Assembly: GCF_001422815.1 (NCBI RefSeq)
Contig: NZ_LMMP01000007.1
Span: forward strand, 62,001 to 126,000
Length of the DNA: 64,000 bases
Reading direction: 5' to 3'
DNA from: Methylobacterium sp. Leaf91
Lineage (GTDB): Bacteria > Pseudomonadota > Alphaproteobacteria > Rhizobiales > Beijerinckiaceae
The translations under genes and the position numbers were made by a program. How positions within the stretch are numbered: the first letter of the stretch is position 1; each line of letters begins with the position of its first letter. The notes below the pieces were generated by a model. The model was not told the DNA's origin, did no database searches, and worked only from the letters and a program-made list of their open reading frames with translations. Below, piece after piece: positions 62,021-64,000 of this stretch.

Positions 62021-64000
62021 ATGAATCTCACGAATTTCCGCTACGACGTCGATGCCGACGGGATCGCCCTCGCGACCTGGGACATGCCGGGCCGCTCGAT
62101 GAACGTCTTCACCGAAGAGGTGATGAGCGACCTGCATCAGGTCATCGACGCCGTGGTGGCCGATCCGGCCGTGAAGGGCTGCGTCATCACCTCGGGCAAG
62201 GACAACTTTTCCGGCGGCGCCGACCTGACCATGCTCCAGGGCCTCGGTCAGGCTTACGAGAAGCTGAAAGCCGAGAAGGGCGAGGAGGAGGCCATGCGCC
62301 ACTTCTTCGAGGAATCGCGCAAGCTCACCCTGGTCTTCCGCAAGCTCGAGACCTGCGGCAAGCCCTTCGCGGCGGCGGTGAACGGCATCTGCCTCGGCGG
62401 CGCCTTCGAGCTCTCGCTCTCCTGTCACCACCGGGTGCTGTCCGACGACCCGAAGACCCGCGTCGGCCTGCCCGAGATCAAGGTCGGGCTGTTCCCCGGC
62501 GCAGGCGGGACCCAGCGCGTCCCCCGCCTGATGCAGACCGGCGACGCCCTGCAGCTGCTGTTCAAGGGCGAGCAGATCCGTCCGCTCATGGCTAAGAACA
62601 TGGGCCTCGTCCACGAGGTCGCGCCGAAAGACGAGATCGTCGAGAAGGCCAAGGCCTGGATCAAGGCCGGCGGCTCGGCCGTCGCTCCCTGGGACCAGCC
62701 GAAGTTCAAGGCCCCCTCGGGCAAGGTCTATTCGCCCGCCGGCATGATGATCTGGCCCCCGGCCAATGCGATCTACCGCCGCGAGACCCACGACAATTAT
62801 CCGGCCGCCAAGGCCATCCTCGCCTCGGTCTACGAGGGCCTGCAGCTGCCGATGGATCTCGCCCTGCGGGTCGAGAGCCGGTACTTCGCCAAGATCCTGC
62901 GCTCCAAGGAGGCGGCGGCGATGATCCGCACGCTGTTCATCTCCATGGGCGAGCTGAACAAGGGCGCGCGCCGGCCGAAGGAGATCGCCAAAACCAGCGT
63001 GAAGCGGGTGGGCGTCGTCGGCGCCGGCTTCATGGGGGCCGGGGTCGCCTACGTCACCGCCAATGCGGGGATGGAGGTGATCCTCCTCGACCAGTCCACC
63101 GAGGCGGCCGAGAAGGGCAAGGCCTACGCCCACAAGCTCGTCACCGACCAGATCAACAAGGGACGCGCCAAGACCGCCGACCGCGAGGCCCTGCTGGCGC
63201 GCATCACCACCAGCGCCGATTACGCCGACCTGTCATCCTGTGATCTCGTGATCGAGGCGGTGTTCGAGGATCCCAAGGTGAAGGCCGAAGTCATCGCCAA
63301 GGTGGAGGCGGTGATCGGCGAGGACGTGATCTTCGCCTCCAACACCTCGACCCTACCGATCTCGGGCCTCGCCAAGGCGTCCCGGCGCGCGGCCAATTTC
63401 GTCGGCATCCACTTCTTCTCGCCGGTGGAGAAGATGATGCTCGTCGAGATCATCAAGGGCGAGCAGACCGGCGACGCCGCGCTCGCCACCGCCCTCGACT
63501 ACGTCCGCGCGATCAAGAAGACGCCCATCGTCGTCAACGACAGCCGGGGCTTCTTCGCCAATCGCTGCGTCGGCGCCTATCTGTACGAGGGCCACAAGAT
63601 GCTCATCGAGGGCATCCCCGCCGCCATGATCGAGAATGCCGGCCGGCAAGCGGGCATGCCGGTGGGACCCCTCTCCCTCACCGACGAGGTCGCCGTCGAC
63701 CTCGCCCTGAAGATCGTCAAGGCCACCGAAGCGCAGCTCGGCGCTGAGGCGATCGATCCCGCTCAGAAGGCTCTGCTCACGACCCTGGTGGAGGGTGAGG
63801 GCCGGCTCGGCCGCAAGAACCGGAAAGGCTTCTACGACTATCCGGAAGGCGCCTCGAAGAAGCTCTGGCCCGGCCTGTCGGAGCTCCAGACCACGCGAAT
63901 CGACCCCGACGACGTCGATTTCACCGAGCTGAAGCAGCGGCTGCTGGTGGTTCAGGCCCTGGAGGCCGCCCGCACCGTGGGTGAAGGCGTGATCACCGAC
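62021..64000 (+). CDS. FadJ-like 3-hydroxyacyl-CoA dehydrogenase/enoyl-CoA hydratase (cut by window end)
   Basis: The reading frame is open to the last base (660 codons), so the 3' end is missing. The N-terminal enoyl-CoA hydratase part (about 1-310) has 'SGKDNFSGGADL', 'VNGICLGGAFELSLSCHHRV' and 'GLPEIKVGLFPGAGGTQR'. The dehydrogenase part begins at about 325 with the NAD motif 'VGVVGAGFMGAGVAYVTANAG' and includes 'ASNTSTLPIS', the His region 'FVGIHFFSPVEKMMLVEII', 'NDSRGFFANR' and 'GRLGRKNRKGFYDY'. Together with the thiolase and acyl-CoA dehydrogenase it completes a beta-oxidation cycle. ATG 62021 has GAGGG upstream. Confidence 0.96.
   Translation, partial: MNLTNFRYDVDADGIALATWDMPGRSMNVFTEEVMSDLHQVIDAVVADPAVKGCVITSGKDNFSGGADLTMLQGLGQAYEKLKAEKGEEEAMRHFFEESRKLTLVFRKLETCGKPFAAAVNGICLGGAFELSLSCHHRVLSDDPKTRVGLPEIKVGLFPGAGGTQRVPRLMQTGDALQLLFKGEQIRPLMAKNMGLVHEVAPKDEIVEKAKAWIKAGGSAVAPWDQPKFKAPSGKVYSPAGMMIWPPANAIYRRETHDNYPAAKAILASVYEGLQLPMDLALRVESRYFAKILRSKEAAAMIRTLFISMGELNKGARRPKEIAKTSVKRVGVVGAGFMGAGVAYVTANAGMEVILLDQSTEAAEKGKAYAHKLVTDQINKGRAKTADREALLARITTSADYADLSSCDLVIEAVFEDPKVKAEVIAKVEAVIGEDVIFASNTSTLPISGLAKASRRAANFVGIHFFSPVEKMMLVEIIKGEQTGDAALATALDYVRAIKKTPIVVNDSRGFFANRCVGAYLYEGHKMLIEGIPAAMIENAGRQAGMPVGPLSLTDEVAVDLALKIVKATEAQLGAEAIDPAQKALLTTLVEGEGRLGRKNRKGFYDYPEGASKKLWPGLSELQTTRIDPDDVDFTELKQRLLVVQALEAARTVGEGVITD

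Overview
This 64 kb window is high-GC chromosomal DNA of an alphaproteobacterium, most likely a Hyphomicrobiales member close to Methylobacterium/Methylorubrum. The lineage call is inferred from family content: a GPR/RgsE-type giant growth-pole protein, a PodJ-like protein, the alphaproteobacterial NAD repressor NadQ beside nadABC, DUF1489, an alphaproteobacterial CheZ-like phosphatase, a perfect CtrA-type box, an EcfG-like promoter and many palindromic intergenic repeats. I see no rRNA, tRNA, CRISPR array, transposase or prophage. Nearly all genes are intact.

Layout. 1-2.2 kb: four small stress-type membrane/coiled-coil proteins behind a possible EcfG promoter, closed by a clear terminator. 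2.2-5.4 kb: 5-oxoprolinase subunits PxpB/PxpC, two very small genes and an RBBP9-like hydrolase. 5.4-12.1 kb, mostly minus strand: YcjF-like and YcjX-like pair, an orphan protein, a SixA-like phosphatase, an aldo/keto reductase and a MoxR ATPase. 12.2-14.0 kb: a translationally coupled membrane-protein pair preceded by a CtrA box. 14.4-19.6 kb: CPA2 K+/H+ antiporter, a CoxE-like VWA protein, a glyoxalase-fold protein, a 2Fe-2S ferredoxin and an orphan Hpt protein. 19.9-28.1 kb: a 2729-residue polar-growth protein (GPR/RgsE family) with eleven exact-length 44-residue repeats. 28.2-31.1 kb: DUF1489, CheZ-like phosphatase and an MFS transporter.

31.2-35.0 kb is an Mla-type lipid ABC operon (permease with STAS domain, ATPase, MCE protein, lipoprotein). 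35.1-37.6 kb holds a HTH-cupin regulator plus thiD and thiE. 37.7-44.5 kb is the NAD block: an acetyltransferase, nadQ, a divergent MerR regulator/aminotransferase-IV pair with a 19-bp-spacer MerR promoter, then nadA-nadB-nadC behind two matching palindromes that look like NadQ operators. 44.8-53.3 kb: an L,D-transpeptidase, an HSL-type esterase, the ligase-associated helicase and PdeM pair (the helicase carries an in-frame palindromic element), a FAD monooxygenase and small membrane proteins. 53.5-57.0 kb is a PodJ-like polarity protein. 57.2-64.0 kb is a beta-oxidation set (acyl-CoA dehydrogenase, thiolase, FadJ-like bifunctional enzyme cut by the window end) with a palindrome over the likely promoter, and an EAL protein on the other strand.

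The most interesting themes are cell polarity and envelope growth (GPR/RgsE-like, PodJ-like, L,D-transpeptidase, CtrA-type box), the self-contained NadQ-nadABC circuit, and the palindromic repeat inside a helicase gene. I did not find a convincingly new defence or mobile system. All family names come from reading motifs and remembered families; no database search was run.
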